DNA of 64,000 nucleotides from Hemileia vastatrix (Eukaryota > Basidiomycota > Pucciniomycetes > Pucciniales > Zaghouaniaceae). How positions within the stretch are numbered: the stretch's first letter is position 1; each line of letters opens with the position of its first letter. Position numbers and translations under genes: made by a program. The notes under the pieces are model-generated. The model saw nothing but the letters and a program-made list of their open reading frames with translations. It searched no databases and was not told the origin of the DNA. The stretch is taken from the NCBI GenBank assembly GCA_030280995.1, contig JASXTE010000010.1:26351823-26415822 (forward strand). Reading direction: 5' to 3'. Below are positions 8,656-19,005 of the stretch, in pieces.

Positions 8656-10206
8656 TCATTGTCTGGATGAGGAAGCTTCTGGAGGCTGGTCCGGATTGTG
8701 ATGACGTTTTTGTTTTTTGTTGGGATTGTGGGAAGCACTGTGTTCTTTGAAGTGCATCCTGCTGGAGAGATTATAGGGATTGTAATGATCAGGGATTGGA
8801 TTAGAGGGAAGTTCAGAGGAGGAAGAAGAAGAGGCAAGAATGGAGTGCTGGAGGGTGTGTTTAATGATCCTAGACATTTTCCAGTGGTCGTCCAGTAGGC
8901 GCTTTCTCAAGGATTTTTCAAAGTCATTCAAGGGTCCATGGAGGGAAAAGGCTTTTAGCATATTGGAACACATGGTGCTTAGGTGTTTCTTCATGTCTCC
9001 ATAATCCAGGGTCAAAGAAGTTTCAAGAGTTTGACCAACTCCAATAATAGATTCAGGAGGAGGGGTGCCAACTAGACAAGAAGAATTGGATCAGTAATTA
9101 TTTTTGTTGAAGAAATGGAATAATTAATTTGGTACTTACAGATTGGAAGCTCATCAAATCTGTAAGCAGCTGGGATTTGGATCTCTGACAATTTTGTAAT
9201 GGTCATAGTGGGTGGATCAACTAGGGAAAGATATGGATTCTCATGGTCTTCCTCTGAAGGATCTTGAGAAGGTGAACTGGGATGCTGATGTTCCTGGGGC
9301 CTAGTTGGAGCAGTGAGATTGTTGTTGTTGTTGGGGTTGTTATTTCTGTTGGATTCAGCTGGAGGAGGTGCTGGTGATGGAGTACCAGGGTTGTTAAAGG
9401 ATGGAGCAGGAGAGGGGGATTTGGAAGCGGACTGCTCTCTTCTTGATGGAGAATTTGAAGAGATGGAACTGTCAGAAGAGTAGTTGGCTGACAGAGGAGA
9501 GGTGTAGTTTCTTTGTCTTAGTTGGGGACAAAGTTGTTGTTGTGGAGCAGTGTGTGGTGTTCTGGTTTCTTCTTGGGGTTCTCTGGAAGTTCTCTTAGAA
9601 ATCTGGGAAATTTTGGTGTTTTTGGATTTTGGAAGGGTGGATTGCATTGCTCTGGGAGCAGTAGGAGGTAGTTGGGTTGATTTGTTGTTGTTATCTGGAT
9701 GAATTTGGCTATTTTCTGGCCGTTTTGGAGGTTTTGGCCCTGATTTTTGCTGTTTGGTGAGGCAGGCGGGCCGCCTTGACGCGGTCTAGAAGCCTAGGGG
9801 TTGATTTTGAAGCTTTTGGAGCTAATTTAGCAGTGATAAAAGCAGTTTCTTGAGAAGCTAAGGCTGGTCTTTTTGGAAGAGTGTGGGAAGCTGAGCTTCT
9901 GGATCTTCTGGAAGGAGCTGAAGATAGAGAGGAAGAGGATGGACCAAGTTCTGGAGACCTGGTAGTGGATCTGGAGATGTACTTGTGAGAAGGAGAAGGC
10001 GGAGGAATAGGATAGTGGGAATCTCTGTCACATTTCTTTTTTTTGGAATAGAAAGAGTCACAAGCCCTGTTGTAGAATTTGGCTTCTGGATTTGGAAGAG
10101 TGAATGTGCAAGGTCTGCACATGTGTATGCACTGTTTGCAGGCATAGTCCCTTGGAGCAGTGAAGCAAGGAAGAGTAGAGGAGTCAACAGCAGGGGATCC
10201 AGACAT
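8656..10206 (-). pseudogene. A1 antisense gene 2: Zn2Cys6-like protein, spliced, one frameshift
   Basis: Runs opposite to gag-pol. The start at 10206 gives MSGS, matching MAGS in the copy at 22984. Near residues 22-55 is a cysteine cluster spaced C-x2-C-x6-C-x15-C-x2-C-x6-C, as in fungal Zn2Cys6 proteins; the fifth Cys is Phe here but Cys in the other copies. Then come a basic region (SKKKKCDRD), a Ser/Pro/Asn/Gln-rich middle, and FDELPI before a 68-nt intron (9072-9139: GTAAGT, TTACTGAT, CTAG). Splicing keeps the frame into a conserved C-terminal domain (MKKHLS, SMRK-like helix, KMSRIIKHT). A one-base frame change near 9750 breaks this copy. A nuclear regulatory role is inference from the cluster only. 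Confidence 0.7.
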
Positions 10207-10353
10207 GATTTGTGGTGTGAAAGGTGATGAAAAGGATAAGGGAAGATTTTGTCAGTGATGAGTAGAAGATGAAGTGAAGGTGGACGCTCCGTGGGTCTGG
10301 CTGTGTGTGTATTGCATGAAATTGGCTGGGTCAGATTCATGCAAGATTCTGAC

Positions 10354-10890
10354 AGTCCTCTATGACTATAAACTGGAAAATTTAGCAGTCCATCAAGACT
10401 CTAAACTGAAAAAGCTATGGTATCCAGTCAGTCCATCAAGACTTTAAACTGAAATCTGGTTTCTGTTAGTCCTCCAAGACTTTAAACTGGCTGGTTTCAA
10501 GATTTTATCAAGAAGTAGTCCGTCAAGACTTTAAACTGAACACTGTGTTAGTACCCCAAGACTTTAAACTGAGGGTTGTAAGTCCCCCAAGACTATAAAC
10601 TGAGGGAAAATTTTTTGTTGTTGGAGTTGTTTTGAAAGATTGGTGGAGGGTATCCACAGGGGGAGCCTCCGAATTTAGCAAAGGCAAGTTTGGGGGTAAT
10701 TGATGGGCTGGCTGCTCTATTCACAATTACCCCAGAATGTTAGTTTTTTCTCTGTGTCTTAATGTGGTTGATCTCTGGTTCTGGGTTTATGATTTAGGTT
10801 TTTGAGTCCCCCAAGACTTTAAACTGAGGTTTTTTGAGTCCCCCAAGACTATAAAATGAGGATGGTCCCCCAAGACTTAAAAATGAGGGT
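10354..10890 (+). repeat. Array of about ten small hairpins
   Basis: Copies start near 10354, 10387, 10430, 10468, 10517, 10550, 10581, 10805, 10837 and 10865. Most read AGTC, a six-base loop of pattern CNNCAA or CTCTAT, GACT, then TTAAACTG or ATAAACTG. The array lies just upstream of antisense gene 2 and downstream of antisense gene 1. Loops and flanks vary while stems stay paired in most copies. Confidence 0.85.
10693..10733 (+). other. Long hairpin H3
   Basis: Arms GGGGTAATTG and CAATTACCCC: relative to H2 both arms changed (C to T, G to A), so pairing is kept. It lies inside the small-hairpin array. Confidence 0.8.
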
Positions 10891-10946
10891 TGTTTGTGGT
10901 TACATCCTATAGAGGGTGTGGTCAATTTTTCTTTTCTGAATCAAAC

Positions 10947-11587
10947 TTAAGTACTAGTGGAATTACAGAGTGAATCAAGAGATGAAATGAAGTGTTCAGA
11001 ATTAGCCTTGAACTGGTGAATGAGGTGTCTTCTGTTCTCAATGTCCTGTGGATCTCTAGCAGGAGTGGATTGGAAATAGTGAAGCAGAAGTTGTTTCTGT
11101 TGAGATGTGTGTTGTTGGAACTTGGCCTTGATAGTGGGAAAGTGCGTTGGTGTTGGTGGTGCAATGGATCCTACATTGTTATCATCACTATCAGAAGAGG
11201 AAGGAACTGAGAAGTTATCAGTTTTAAAGTTGAAGGAAGAAATGAATGTTCTTTACCATCAGATGGACCAGGGATGGGGGAACTAGTTGCTTTATGGGTT
11301 GTGGCACTCTTCTGGGAAGGGTGGAGCCTTTTGATTAATCTGGGTATCAGGATGGATGGCCTAGATCTTTTGGTGCTGGCAGAAGAAGGACCAGGTTGAG
11401 GCGGAGGTGAATCTGTTGTAGAAGAAAGTGGACAAGGTCTGTGGCAGGTCTTCTTTCTGGAGTGGCAGACATCGCAGGACGTTCTGTATGGATGGACAGG
11501 TGGTGTCATGGCGCAGATTAAATTATTGTCGATGCAGTATTGGAAGGGACCCATTTCAGAGGCAGATTTGGAAAGGAGGTTAAACAT
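10947..11587 (-). CDS. A1 antisense gene 1: small Zn2Cys6-like protein, two exons
   Basis: Exon 1 is 11587-11257, the intron 11206+1 to 11256 (50 nt, GTAAAG...AAAACTGATAAC...CAG), and exon 2 11206-10947, giving one open frame of 196 codons. The start chosen is the Met conserved in A4 (MFKQLS there); Met codons at 11617 and 11554 are alternatives. The N-terminal cluster reads C-x6-C-x12-C-x2-C-x6-C in this copy, with the first Cys replaced by Phe; the copy at 21756 has PCQYC and shows the full C-x2-C-x6-C-x12-C-x2-C spacing. A basic stretch (RSRP, RLIKRL) and an acidic/Ser segment follow, then a conserved C-terminus (PTIKAKFQQH, FQSTPA, RRHLIHQF). Role unknown; DNA or RNA binding is inference. 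Confidence 0.7.
11207..11256 (-). other. Intron of antisense gene 1 (A1)
   Basis: 50 nt with donor GTAAAG, a CTGATAAC branch-like site and CAG acceptor. The copies at 22054-22102 (49 nt) and 48283-48330 (48 nt) sit at the same codon (after GPSDG or its equivalent). Confidence 0.75.
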
Positions 11588-11623
11588 GGTGGTTGGATGA
11601 AGAAAGAATGTGGACATTCTCAA

Positions 11624-11635
11624 TTGGAGGGAGGA
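11624..11635 (+). other. Polypurine tract of A1
   Basis: GGAGGGAGGA directly before the 3' LTR start (TGTCGTCTTCC). The same purine run precedes the A4 LTR (GGAGGGAAGA at 48695-48704) and, in reverse, follows the LTR at 20684-21674. Confidence 0.75.
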
Positions 11636-12728
11636 TGTCGTCTTCCAACATTGGCAGGAGCCTTTGTTGTGTGATTTGGCGCTGTTTGTGCATGTCTTAA
11701 TTGACATCTGTTAAGGAATTTGGTATTTTTCTGGTTTTATTCCGTGGATATTGGGTCTGCGGGTATGTGGGTACTATCAGTGGATAGCCCTGGTTTTTCT
11801 CTATATTTTATGTCTTGAAGACATTTTTCATATTCCGATTTTTAAGGGGTCATTTCCTCATTTTTCATTTATAAAAGATTGCTGTTTAATTTTGTTTTTC
11901 GTGTTTTACGGGCTAACCTTAAGTCTTAGGGTTAAGTGCTTAGTACCATTTGATAGAGCTAATTTTTCTCTATATTTCATGTCTCAATGTTGTTATAGTG
12001 AAATTCCGTGTTTTAAAGGTTTTAGTAGTTGTAGCTAATTTTTCTAAGTAGATTAGTGGTTTTTATTGGTTTTCTGGCTTCAGGGAGGCCGGGCCACTTC
12101 AGGCGGCATCTCTGACGTCGGCCGGCCCGCCCGCCTCTGTTTTAGGAGGTTGGGGAGCGCTCCAGGAGGGTTTTTTATGCAATCTGGCAGGTACAGGCGC
12201 CAGATTGGTGGGTGCGCATGGGCTCTTAGTTAGTGGTCTGTGTGTACATAGTGAATAAGACAGTTTGGGGCAACCTTAATCATCATACAACCATCCGGAG
12301 GTGATCTCATTGTTCCTCACTCAGTTTTCACTGTTTTCTGGCCACAATTGGCTGTGTTTGTTGCAAGTGAGTTCTTCATTTAACTTAACTTTGGCAACTG
12401 TTTTCTCTGTTATAGTCTTGCAAGCTATAACAAGTATTATTGCTGTCTCTGGTGTGGATTTGCAGCCTACATCAAGTATCTTTGCTGTCTCTGGTGTGGA
12501 CTTTGTTCTACATTTCAGTTCTTTGGTCTGGTAGTCTATCTGGTGACTACTTTCTTGGCTCATCAAGCAGTCAAGTGTTTTGAAAAGGAGCTTTAGCAAA
12601 ACAGGAACCAACTTACTTTAGCAAGTAAATCTCACTCTATTTTTCTAAAGGGACAGGGGATTTTCTCTTTGGTTTTTCTCCAACTCCCTTGGTCAAGGCC
12701 TATAGCTAGTACTATAGGATTGTCTACA
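11636..12728 (+). repeat. A1 3' LTR, complete (1,093 bp)
   Basis: Starts TGTCGTCTTCC and ends GATTGTCTACA. Non-coding. Followed directly by A2 sequence beginning CCGGG, the likely target duplication; its partner would lie left of the window. Confidence 0.88.
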
Positions 12729-12779
12729 CCGGGATTTCTTCTTGAGGACAGATTACAGCACTAGACTGATCAGCCCTAT

Positions 12780-15250
12780 CTACCCTAAAAAAGAAGGGTC
12801 ACCAACAAAATGATCACCACTATCCTCAAATACACCAGAAGAGGACTTCAAATCTTTTCTCTTCCTAATGCAAGTGCAACACTGACAAGATGCAGAAACA
12901 CCAGGCCTAGTTTCCCAACCTTCATCACCTGGGGGTGCCAACCTCATATGTAACTGTCTCATATCCTCCCCAGTAATCTCCAAACTAATCCCAACACCAG
13001 ACTGATAACCAATCTTGGCCTCAAAATCCATCAAAAATGGCCCTCCTAAAACTGTCTTCACAGCTCCTCTAGCCACATAAAAATGAACATTTCCAACAGC
13101 TCCACCTACACCTAACTTTACATGCTCCGCTGTACCAATCATCTCAGTAGCATGTCCACCTATCCCTCTGAGATTTCCTCCAACACCAGCTTTAATTGGC
13201 AAATCCAGACTAGTTGCTTGATCCAATGGAATTAAATTCATTTGTGAGCCTGAATCAACCAATGCCTTCACATCTTCTCCATTTAAAGAAACCACCAAAT
13301 ATCCCAAAGGATCAGAAAAATGAGTCTCCACCTCATTACCAAACTTCTCCACATTTTCACACATATACTCCACCTCACCAGTAGCCACTCTTCTCCTAGT
13401 CAAATGCTTCTTCTGCTTTTCAGCAAGGGCTGGACTAATAGTGAACAATTCACCCAAAGATAATAGAATATGAAGCTAATTCACCCTTCCCAAAACAACA
13501 TCCATAGCATTCTCTTGACCAGAAACCACTGGCCTCTCATAATGAGCCTTACTCCTAGCAACCTTTGCCCTAGAAGACTCCTGAGGTCCCACATTACCAA
13601 CAACATCACACATCTCCACGTCAGAATTATCCCCATGAACCTTTCCATCCACAGAGACCAAACCAGAACCATCAACAGTAGTTCTAACTCCCTCCATTGG
13701 CCCACTAGAACTTGGCCTAGGCAAAGAAGCCAAAGGCACATCCTCCTCTGTATCTGAACCATCATCCAAAGGCATAGGATCACCATTAAGATCAAAAGCA
13801 CCAAAACTAGGGGGCCCATATCAGCTATCCCCTTCTGCATCTGAAAAATCTCTTCAGGCATATAAATCTTCTTGGGATCTTCAGCCTTCTTCAAATCTGC
13901 CTTTCCAACTCTTGTCCTTAACTTATTAGAAATAGTGCTTCTAGCTTTAGAAGCATCCGCCCTCCTAGCAGCCTCCACATCATATACACCAGCCATACAC
14001 TCATCATCCGCCTTAACAACCTTTACTAACTCCAAATTACCATATGAAGTAGATAAAGTAGCCTTACTAATCTCTTTTTCCTTCCCCTTATCTCCAGAAT
14101 TATTTCCAGTACCAGAAGAAGCCTCAATAGGCAATTCCTCAAACCTAGCTCTCTTTTCACCCATACTATTCCTCCTCACCAAATCCGAAGGAGCCTGACC
14201 TTCACTGGGCTTGATAAAAGATCCATCAGGAAACCTAAATACCTTTCCATCAAATTTTACTCTACCAGCAGCCTGATCCCTATTCAAAGTCCAACAATCA
14301 TTAGACTTATGTCCCTTCCGGTTACAGTAGGAACAAATCCAAACATCAACAGTACCACCATTCCTCCTATCATAACCTCTACTTGAATAAGATGATGAAG
14401 AAGAAGCTTAAACCCTGCTGGCCTTCTGAGTTTCTTGAAAAAAAATTTTGAATTGCTTTGTTAAGTCGGCCAATTAATCCACCATCTCCTTATCCACATT
14501 CTTATCCACCTTAGGAACTGGTTTACCCAACCGAGATTTTCTTGCCTCCTGAGCCTTCTTCATAATATCATTATCATCAGCCAAAACTTCATTAATCTTG
14601 CTGACATACTGTGTACAGGTTTCTTGATAACTTTCCACAGCCAAAAGCTTGAGGTGAGACTCCACCAATTCTTCAACCACCTTAAGAGCAGGCAACTTCT
14701 GCCCCCCATTAGGTAAGTTTTTCATCAAACCCTTCGTAGACAACTCCTTTAACACATCCATCCTAACATCCCTCCCAAAAATGGACCAAAATAAATCTTT
14801 GACTGCATTTTCATGAGCCAATTCCTCTACCTCCACCAGATATTCCACAACAGTTTCAAAACTACCAACAACTTTCCTATAACTCACCAAAGAAGTTATT
14901 CCACCCTGCACTTTCCATTCTCCAACAACCTTATTTAAATACACCATTGAATATCTGACTCCCCATCTGTCCACCATTTCCCTACTAAGCCTTTTCCAAT
15001 CCCTAGTCTTATAACCCTCCATACCAGTAATCTCCTTCTCAACTTCCCTATCACCAATGAAAAAGATTACCTGCTTCACCATATCTAAATGAGAAGCCCC
15101 ATCAATTCCAGCAGCAGCCTCATATCTGCCTAAAAACCACTTTACATCATCACCAACAAACTTGGGCCCATCCCAAGTTTGAATCCTTACTAAAGGCCTG
15201 ACACCATCAGAAGCAGCAGCAATAACACCAGCACCAGATGGAGAAGACAT
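12780..15250 (-). pseudogene. gag-pro: A2 gag-pro, degenerate
   Basis: Start at 15250 (MSSP), aligned with the A1 and A3 starts. Gag resembles A1 over its length (IQTWDGPKF, HLDMVKQVIFFIGD, DRWGVRYSMV), and the knuckle reads CSYCNRKGHKSNDC followed by Trp where A1 has a stop. Protease VDSGSQMNL is near 13250. Damage: stops near 14474 and 14407, a frameshift near 13815, and a stop near 13476. The end keeps TTTTTTA, one codon and TAG (12780-12792). Confidence 0.8.
12786..12792 (-). promoter_or_regulatory. A2 -1 slippery heptamer
   Basis: TTTTTTA in the zero frame as T TTT TTA, then GGG and TAG. The pol-frame ATG present in A1 is ATA here, so frameshifting rather than restart is the shared feature. 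Confidence 0.75.
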
Positions 15251-15535
15251 TCCAAATAGCACCAGAAACCAATAAAATCTGAAACGGTTCAGCCCTTTAC
15301 CAGACAACCGACAATATGCTACAAGGGTTCAGCCCTTTACTAGGATAAAACAACAAACAAAAACAAAAACAACAGATCTAGCAAGGGTTCAGCCCTATAC
15401 CTAGATCCCTACTACCACAGATCCTGTACTGGTTCAGCCAGTTACCAGAATCACTAAATAACCAACCAATCAAAATCCAACAACCAGAAAACCAAAATCC
15501 AGAAGTCCAACATGTAATTTTCTTCAGAAGCTAGA

Positions 15536-15561
15536 GAATTCGAACCCCACGTTGGGCGCCA
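15536..15561 (-). other. Primer-binding site of A2 (tRNA-Lys)
   Basis: TGGCGCCCAACGTGGGG continuing into TTCGAATTC, four bases from the LTR. It is complementary to the acceptor and T-arm of tRNA-Lys(CUU), where the family has CCCCACGTTGGGCGCCA. Confidence 0.9.
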
Positions 15562-16280
15562 AAAATGTAGAGTAGACTCCTACAGTCGCCTTGCTGCAGG
15601 CAGAATCTAAGGGAGTTGGAAAAACAAAAAGAAATCCCTGTCCCTCTAAGTAAATGTAAGATTAAATTAACTAAGCTTGAAGTTCTTCTTGAAGAGTTGG
15701 ATAAGTTGAAAATCTGAGAGAAAGATTTTGAAAGTGTTGGAAACCTATAATATAGAAAAAAAATATGTGCAATAAATTATTACACCCCCAAAACAAATAC
15801 CTTATACCAGATTACACTGATACAAGTCACAGAAAATACTTAGAACAAGCCGCAACACTTTCCCCAGAGACTGAAAAGTACAGTAAAGTGCCCCAGAAAC
15901 TACCCTTGGGATGATCTGTTCAAAGGTGCCTTATTAAAGGTCTGCCCCAGATTTACCCATTTTCCCACCAAAATTAAAGAGTGTTCTTTATTATATTTTT
16001 ATTTTAAAAAATTTTATAAGAAAAGAAATAAATTTGAGTCACCAAGGATGAGAGCAATCCATTGGTACCCTATATGTTGATATTTTTTTATTATAATTGT
16101 TGTTATATGTTAAATATTAATAATTATCAAAAAGACCCTTGTTATCGAAACTAAAAGACAAAAAACCTGTAGAAGACTAAGATTCTCTTCCTTCTATCTT
16201 ATTCTCCTCCTCCAGGCTTTTCCAACAATACCCTATATGCATAGGATCTACAATAAACTATTGATCTAACAAGCATGATA

Positions 16281-16666
16281 AATTCTAACCAAATTTTGCC
16301 ACAATAGCCAAATTTTTCTGCAGTGACCAAACTTTGCACTGGTGATCAGACTTTTCTACAGTGACCAAACTTTCCCATAGTTCCCAGACTTTTCTGCAGT
16401 GACCAAACTTTGCACTGGTGATCAGACTTTCCTACAGTGACCAAACTTTACCACAGTTCCCAGACTTTTCTGCAGTGACCAAACTTTGCACTGGTGATCA
16501 GACTTTCCCATTGTGAGCAAATTTTGCCACAATGAGCTTTTTTTGCCATAATAAGCTAATTTTGCCATAATGAGCTAATTTGGCCAGAGTGAGTTAATCT
16601 TTTCACCATAACCAAACTTTTCCACAATGACAGAATTTTTCCAGTACACTTTGCTTTTGCACCAGA
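16281..16666. repeat. 19-bp minisatellite with a 76-bp higher-order repeat
   Basis: About twenty degenerate 19-bp units of type CAGTGACCAAACTTTGCAC. Four units form a 76-bp super-unit: CTGCAGTGACC starts at 16318, 16394 and 16470. Later units drift towards CATAATGAGCTAATTTTGC. Confidence 0.85.
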
Positions 16667-16833
16667 AAATCACCGGAGCAAACCGGAGCGCACTGGAAAA
16701 AAATGGCTACTCCATGAGCACACTGCATCCACCAAAAATACAAAGAGAGCCCTAGAAAATCCAGTAAAACCAATACCCAATCCATGAAACCATCAAATAA
16801 AAATGGAATACCAACATATATCCGTTCCAAAAC

Positions 16834-16890
16834 ACCATAAATCCTCCAAAAATCACCATAAATCCTCCAAAATTCACCATAAATCCACCC
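16834..16890. repeat. Short tandem repeat
   Basis: Three to four copies of CACCATAAATCCTCCAAAA, 19-20 bp each, inside the A2 LTR. Confidence 0.7.
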
Positions 16891-17467
16891 AAAAAAAATC
16901 CAGTTAACTCCCTTCAACCAAATTAGCACCTGCTAACACCATGATTTTCTTCCAACCAAGGTCCAATCAAATTTTCATCTAAGTAGCCTACCCAGATTTG
17001 GAATGCCACAACGTCTACAAAAGGGAAAACCTATATGGCACTTAGTAGACAAAAAAATATTAGCAATACAATTACTAATAAAAGCACTGGAGCTTACCCT
17101 GAATTTATATCTTTATATTATTTAAATAAAATATATAAAAATTCAAAAAAAAATCTTTTAAAAATAATATAATAAGTTTAACTAGACCTTTGTAAGTATG
17201 AATAATTAGCTCAAAAAGATTTTACCAAATACAAATTTAATTGGGTGTTATATTTGTGACCAAATACCAAGTGAAATTGGGTTTATATTGGGTTCAGTTA
17301 CTACTGTAAATACCCAATTTTTATTACAAAAAATTAGTACAATTATTATAAGGGTTCTTTTCCGCAATCACTGAGTTATGATGACTCACTTATGTGCTGC
17401 AGAGGCAAATACTTGGTTTGTTTGAGATATACTAGAGTAAAAATCACGTCCTAAGGCTTATACTAAA

Positions 17468-18968
17468 TGTCAGGCTAAGGTCAAGTACAAGGTTATGAAC
17501 TAGCTTGAATGGTCAGTTGTCTAGAAGATTTAAATGGTCTTATATGAATACTGTAGTATAAATCCAATGAGTAATAAAATATAATCAAATTTAAAGGTCT
17601 CAGTAATATAATTCTCACTAGTCTTATATATGGCTTACAATCTTTGTAGTTGGTAGAAAAATAGATTTTACAATTCAGATACTATTCAAAAGTCTTATAA
17701 AAGTACTAATTGATATGTATTGTAATTTTTTTGGTTATATTGGTTAAATTGTAAATGATAAAGAATGCAGAAAACAAGACCCAAAACCTCCTCCTTTTAT
17801 ACACACTAAGTTCCTCAATAAACACCTTGATGTACCATCCAATACAATATTAATGATGCCTCAAACAAGTAATAGACCTCTCCATCAACGCCCCTAGTGA
17901 CCCATAACATAATTAGACAAGCAACAACCACTAAAATCCTACTAATAATAAGGGAGATCCATCAAAATTAAAGAAAAGACAAAAAGAGAGTATATGCGTG
18001 GAAAACAATGATATAAAAGGCTAAAGGAGACTTTTTAAGGTTAATTATAGCTTAATAATAAGGGGGATCTACAGTAGAAATGGAGGGGCTAATCCTGACA
18101 TTATACTACGTTAAATTCCCATCCAAAAATAACCAAAATTGACTGAGAAACCACCCAAAAACTTAAAAAAGAGCGTGAGATATGGGGTAACTACATGCAG
18201 TCCTTGGCAGGCGCTTGCACGGGTAAATCCTTGACTAAAATTAGGCGAATTTGAGCATGGTGATGAAATAAGGTGCCAAGAGTGAGGTTATTAATGAAAT
18301 TAGTGCATATAAACAAGGTCGATGCATTATTAATTAATCTAGGACACTAAATAAGCGCCTGTCACCTATTTTAGTGTGTTTCCCCACAGTGGGCGTAGAA
18401 TGTGGGGTAATTATAGTGTGAAAAATCTAACTTTGCTAAAAATGAAGCTATTCACACAGGAAAAAAGCAGGCAGTATGTAGCCAGTATACAGAAGCCATT
18501 TCTGGCATAAAAAACACCAAATTTGAAAAGTGTTATTTTTATACATTTAAATAGCCAAATCAATAGTCCTAAATGAGCCCAATTGATCTGTCAAAGCGCA
18601 TTTTTGATATTCTCAATTTTATAGAGCATATAGTCAACTTTTAAGTGAAATAAAGCGCATTTCTTGTTTTTTGCGTAAAACAATGAATATAACAGTTTTA
18701 AGTGTACTTAAAAATTATGTAGCCTTATACTTAAGGTTCTTAAGATTATCCTAACATATTCCAACTTAATATTAAGTACATAAGACTTATAAAAGGTGGA
18801 TATATGCATGTATATAAGGTGTTATAATGGCATTTTTTTGTGTATTATCATAATTTTACTTATGTATACTGTTTGTGTACTCTCATTTATTGTTCACATG
18901 TATAGTTCATGTGTTTAACATAACTTATAAGCACTTTTTACTCAGTCCTGGGGATATACAGGCTGACA
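17468..18968. repeat. C-family solo LTR (1,501 bp)
   Basis: TGTCAGGC...ACAGGCTGACA, flanked on both sides by CTAAA (17463-17467 and 18969-18973), a 5-bp target duplication. Removing it restores continuous B leader. AT-rich, no coding frame. Its last 390 bp recur at 34741-35131. Confidence 0.88.
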
Positions 18969-19005
18969 CTAAATAATAAGTAATAACTAAGGAAAGACCC
19001 CCAAT

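Larger units (their letters stand above)
171..12728 (+). mobile_element. A1: very large Ty3/Gypsy-type LTR retrotransposon
   Basis: Order: truncated 5' LTR, primer site, gag-pro, pol, about 1.1 kb of structured 3' sequence, two antisense genes, polypurine tract, complete 3' LTR. By eye the 472 bp shared by the two LTRs differ at 4 positions, so insertion was recent. The 3' LTR is followed directly by A2 sequence (CCGGG), so A1 sits inside A2. Coding frames carry five premature stops but I see no frameshift in gag, pro or pol. The antisense genes and repeated hairpins are not part of a normal Ty3/Gypsy plan. Confidence 0.9.
12729..17010 (-). mobile_element. A2: relative of family A, 5' half only
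   Basis: Reading on the minus strand: 1,445-bp LTR, primer site, gag-pro, slippery site, then A1 cuts it at 12728. Its pol would lie left of the window. Proteins align with A1 and A3 but the LTR is different. It sits in the leader of a B element (17011 onward). Confidence 0.8.
15566..17010 (-). repeat. A2 5' LTR (1,445 bp)
   Basis: On the plus strand begins TGTAGAGTAG and ends GCCACA, so TG...CA on the minus strand. The inner end is placed by the primer site, the outer end by the switch to B leader sequence at 17011 (ACGTC may be the target duplication). Contains minisatellites at 16281-16666 and 16834-16890. Confidence 0.75.

Noticed and set aside
16281..16666. CRISPR array
   Set aside because: Units are contiguous, degenerate 19-mers without spacers, and the genome is eukaryotic.
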